DNA from: JBJKRF01 sp046704785
GTDB lineage: Bacteria > Chloroflexota > Anaerolineae > Anaerolineales > Villigracilaceae
Reading direction: 5' to 3'
Assembly (NCBI GenBank): GCA_046704785.1
Contig: JBJKRF010000085.1
Coordinates: 1-8,405 of the forward strand
DNA length: 8,405 nucleotides
Shown: in pieces, positions 6,379 through 8,405 of the stretch
Numbering within the stretch: the stretch's first letter is position 1
Layout of the letters: each line of letters starts with the position of its first letter
Notes under the pieces: model-generated
Told to the model about the DNA's origin: nothing
What the model saw: the letters and a program-made list of their open reading frames with translations, nothing else
Database searches by the model: none
Position numbers and translations under genes: made by a program

Positions 6379-7266
6379 ATGCTCCCTATTACAGTTTTTT
6401 CCGCGCCCAAAGCGTTCACCAACCCGCATATCGACATCATCCAGCGCAACGCCATTACCTCCTGGACCAAACTGCCGGGAGTGGATGTGCTGCTCCTGGG
6501 CGACGAACCCGGTCTGGCGGAGGCCGCCCACGCGCTGGGAGTCAGGCTGCTGACGGATGTTCCGCGCAGCCCTAGCGGTGCACCCCGGTTGGACGCCATG
6601 TTCGGGCTGGCGCGCCAGAACAGTCGCGGCGGCCTCCTGTGCATCGTCAACGCCGATATTCTGCTGCTGCCCGATTTCGTCGACGCCGCGCAGCAAGTGG
6701 CCGCCCAACGTCCGAAGTTCGTCATGCTGGGTCAGCGCTGGGATCTGGACATACGCGAGCCCCTGGACTTTTCGGGAGATTGGGTGTCGTCTCTGCGTGC
6801 GCTCGTCTGCAGTCAGGGCCAACTCCATCGCCCGGCCGGGAGCGATTATTTCCTTTTCCCAGACGCCTGTTATCGTGACTTGCCTGCCTTTATCATTGGT
6901 CGCGCCGGCTGGGACAATTGGATGATCTACAAGGCGCGCAGGGAGGGCTGGCCGGTAATCGATGCCACGCCGTCGGTGCAGATTCTGCATCAGAACCACG
7001 ATTACAGCCATTTGCCTGAAGGAAAGCCCCACTATCGCCATCCTGAAACGGACGAAAACGTTCGCCTGGCCGGTGGGCGCGCCATGACGCGTTTTACCCT
7101 GCTGGACGCAAACTACCGCCTCGAAGGGGGTAAAATTCAGCCCCAGACGATGGACTCCGCGCGCCTGTGGCGACGGATCGAATCTTGGCCGCTGCTGGCG
7201 CTTGGGTCGACGAAGCTCACCAATGGGCTTTGGCGACTCCGCAAACGGTTCAAAATAACCAATTAG
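6379..7266 (+). CDS. Putative GT-A-like glycosyltransferase, unassigned family
   Basis: This 295-residue protein has the look of a GT-A nucleotide-diphospho-sugar transferase, but I cannot place it in a named family. The N-terminal half has a beta-alpha pattern leading to LCIVNADILLLPDF, where N91-A92-D93 would be the equivalent of the metal-binding DxD. Further on, GSDYFLFP, GRAGWDNWMI (Asp179 may be catalytic) and ILHQNHDYSHLPEG (His204-His211) form a dense set of likely active-site residues. The C-terminal region is basic and lacks a membrane span. The gene starts five bases after the cytidylyltransferase stop, so it is in the same transcription unit; the Shine-Dalgarno AGAAG (6372-6376) is poorly spaced. 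Its position directly behind the CMP-sugar synthetase makes it a candidate for transferring the activated acid, which is an inference from order alone. Confidence 0.65.
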   Translation: MLPITVFSAPKAFTNPHIDIIQRNAITSWTKLPGVDVLLLGDEPGLAEAAHALGVRLLTDVPRSPSGAPRLDAMFGLARQNSRGGLLCIVNADILLLPDFVDAAQQVAAQRPKFVMLGQRWDLDIREPLDFSGDWVSSLRALVCSQGQLHRPAGSDYFLFPDACYRDLPAFIIGRAGWDNWMIYKARREGWPVIDATPSVQILHQNHDYSHLPEGKPHYRHPETDENVRLAGGRAMTRFTLLDANYRLEGGKIQPQTMDSARLWRRIESWPLLALGSTKLTNGLWRLRKRFKITN

Positions 7267-7288
7267 TCATCAACCACCATCGATCATT

Positions 7289-8236
7289 ATGCGCAAAGGC
7301 CAAAATCCCGCCAAATTCGTCAACCAGGTTTCCAGATCGGAACGGATCACCGTTGCCCTGCTCAATTACATCCCCTTCTTGAGCGGATTCTACGCCGAGG
7401 CGTTGGACGTGCTCAAAGTCAGCCTCGAGTCGATGCGCAGGGAGCCCGGCCTACCGTTCGACCTGCTCGTCTTCGACAACGGCTCCTGCCCGGAAGTCCG
7501 CGATTTCCTGGTCGATGAGAAAGAAGCCGGTCGTATCCAGTATTTGATGCTATCCGGAAGAAACCTGGGGAAGGGCGGCGCGTGGAATATCATGTTGGCG
7601 GGCGCACCGGGCGAGATCATCGCCTACACCGATAGTGACGTGCTTTTCTATCCCGGCTGGCTCTCCCGTTCGGTGGAACTGCTCGAAACCTTTCCGAAGG
7701 TGGGCATGGTGACCGCGCGCCCTTTCCGCACCAATCCCGATTTCCACACCTTCACCCGTGAGTGGGCTTGGAAGAACGCCGCGCTCGAAGAAGGCTCGTT
7801 CGTCCCCTGGGAGGCGTTCTGGGAGTTCAATCGGTCACTGGGCCAGGACGAGGCCGAAAACCGCAAGGTATATACAGAGACGCAGGATTGGAAAATTAAG
7901 TATCACGGTGTGACTGCCATGGCGGGAGCTTCGCACTGGCAGTTCACGGCCTATAAAGCGGTATTGGGAGAGTTCCTGCCCTTCGACATGGATAAGCCCA
8001 TGGGGCAGGTCAAGCAGTTGGACCAGCGCATGAACGAGCGCGGACTGCTGCGCCTGATGGTCTCCGATCCGCTGGTGATGAACCTGTCCAACTCGACAGA
8101 CTACGTCAAAGGCCTTTACCAGAAGCCGGTCGCGCCCCCTACGAAATCGCTTTTCCGGCGCTTTATCCATCTCTCGCCTGTGAAAAAAGCGTTGCTGGCG
8201 GTCTACGACCGGATTTTTAAATGGTATTACGCGTAA
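7289..8236 (+). CDS. Glycosyltransferase family 2
   Basis: This 315-residue protein is a GT-A, family 2 type transferase. It shows ITVALLNYIPF at the start of the domain (from about residue 20), LLVFDNGS (Asp63), GRNLGKGGAWN, and IAYTDSDVLFYPGW with the metal-binding D115-S116-D117. A long insert (about 150-210, rich in Trp and Glu) precedes the segment TAMAGASHWQFTAYKAVLGEF, where acceptor and catalytic residues are expected. The terminal 40 residues are basic (FRRFIHLSPVKKALLAVYDR) and may lie on the membrane surface. The first 19 residues precede the fold and no good ribosome binding site stands before the ATG at 7289, so the exact start is uncertain. It is 22 bases behind the preceding gene and seems to be the last gene of the block. 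Donor and acceptor are unknown. Confidence 0.82.
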   Translation: MRKGQNPAKFVNQVSRSERITVALLNYIPFLSGFYAEALDVLKVSLESMRREPGLPFDLLVFDNGSCPEVRDFLVDEKEAGRIQYLMLSGRNLGKGGAWNIMLAGAPGEIIAYTDSDVLFYPGWLSRSVELLETFPKVGMVTARPFRTNPDFHTFTREWAWKNAALEEGSFVPWEAFWEFNRSLGQDEAENRKVYTETQDWKIKYHGVTAMAGASHWQFTAYKAVLGEFLPFDMDKPMGQVKQLDQRMNERGLLRLMVSDPLVMNLSNSTDYVKGLYQKPVAPPTKSLFRRFIHLSPVKKALLAVYDRIFKWYYA

Positions 8237-8319
8237 ATTGTTTTTTGTCAGCCTTGGCAGCGCGCGGTGACGATCAGATAAGGGCTTGTAAAAGTATTAC
8301 ACCGCAGAATGATTTGTTA

Positions 8320-8369
8320 AGGTTTGCGAGGCTGTAAAATAGCACTCAAAAACGCAGCGAGGCAAACCT
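8320..8369. repeat. Imperfect inverted repeat directly before the last ORF
   Basis: AGGTTTGC-GAG-GCTG (8320-8334) is mirrored by CAGC-GAG-GCAAACCT (8355-8369). The outer eight and inner four bases pair perfectly and the two central GAG triplets face each other unpaired, with a 20-base loop. The right arm ends exactly one base before the ATG at 8370, so a transcript folded this way would occlude the start. It could be a translation-control hairpin, an operator, or part of an insertion-sequence end. Confidence 0.6.
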
Positions 8370-8405
8370 ATGACAAACACCATCCACGAGTGTCAATGTG
8401 CAGCA
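8370..8405 (+). CDS. Start of an unidentified ORF, cut by the window edge
   Basis: Only twelve codons are visible (MTNTIHECQCAA), with a Cys-x-Cys pair. There is no Shine-Dalgarno sequence, but the ATG directly follows the inverted repeat. Thirteen or more bases of non-repeat, AT-richer DNA separate this from the glycan block. The Cys-rich beginning and the repeat-bearing leader resemble the beginnings of some insertion-sequence transposases, but this is a weak impression and no function can be assigned. Confidence 0.4.
   Translation, partial: MTNTIHECQCAA

Noticed and set aside
8237..8319. Terminator after the GT2 gene
   Set aside because: There is a T-run at 8241-8246 but no stable stem before it; the GCC-TT-GGC repeat after it is too small.

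Overview
The window reads as a surface-glycan biosynthesis locus. It holds nine complete genes, all on the + strand, plus the first 12 codons of a tenth gene at the right edge. The organism is probably an uncultured, GC-rich bacterium of the Chloroflexota (Anaerolineae-like). That rests on the high GC of the coding DNA and on a membrane-anchored protein with a long Thr-Pro linker, a style common in that phylum. No rRNA or other taxonomic marker is present, so this is an inference.

Layout: positions 1-150 are a leader containing an extraordinary G12-C16 block (65-92) that looks like an assembly or sequencing problem. Next comes a tight trio: a PseB/FlaA1-type UDP-GlcNAc 4,6-dehydratase (151-1161), an RmlD-like short-chain reductase starting on the base after the dehydratase stop (1162-2094), and a NeuB/SpsE-family nonulosonate synthase (2107-3174). 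A GT4-type glycosyltransferase follows (3224-4324). Two membrane proteins interrupt the sugar genes: a LapA-domain protein (4443-4748) and an anchored protein with a TP-rich linker (4875-5570). The latter overlaps by ATGA an SpsF-like cytidylyltransferase (5567-6373). Two more putative glycosyltransferases close the block: a GT-A-like protein of uncertain family (6379-7266) and a GT2 enzyme (7289-8236). After 133 non-coding bases holding an imperfect inverted repeat, a truncated ORF starts at 8370.

How the genes could work together: dehydration of UDP-GlcNAc, reduction of the 4-keto sugar, condensation with phosphoenolpyruvate to a nine-carbon acid, CMP activation, and transfer by the three glycosyltransferases to a surface polymer or glycoprotein. 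The aminotransferase, acetyltransferase and UDP-sugar hydrolase of the standard pseudaminic and legionaminic acid routes (PseC, PseH, PseG and equivalents) are not in the window, and a reductase sits where PseC would be expected. The most interesting hypothesis is therefore a nonulosonic acid that is deoxy at C9 but carries a hydroxyl, not an amino group, at C7. The missing genes could equally lie elsewhere in the genome.
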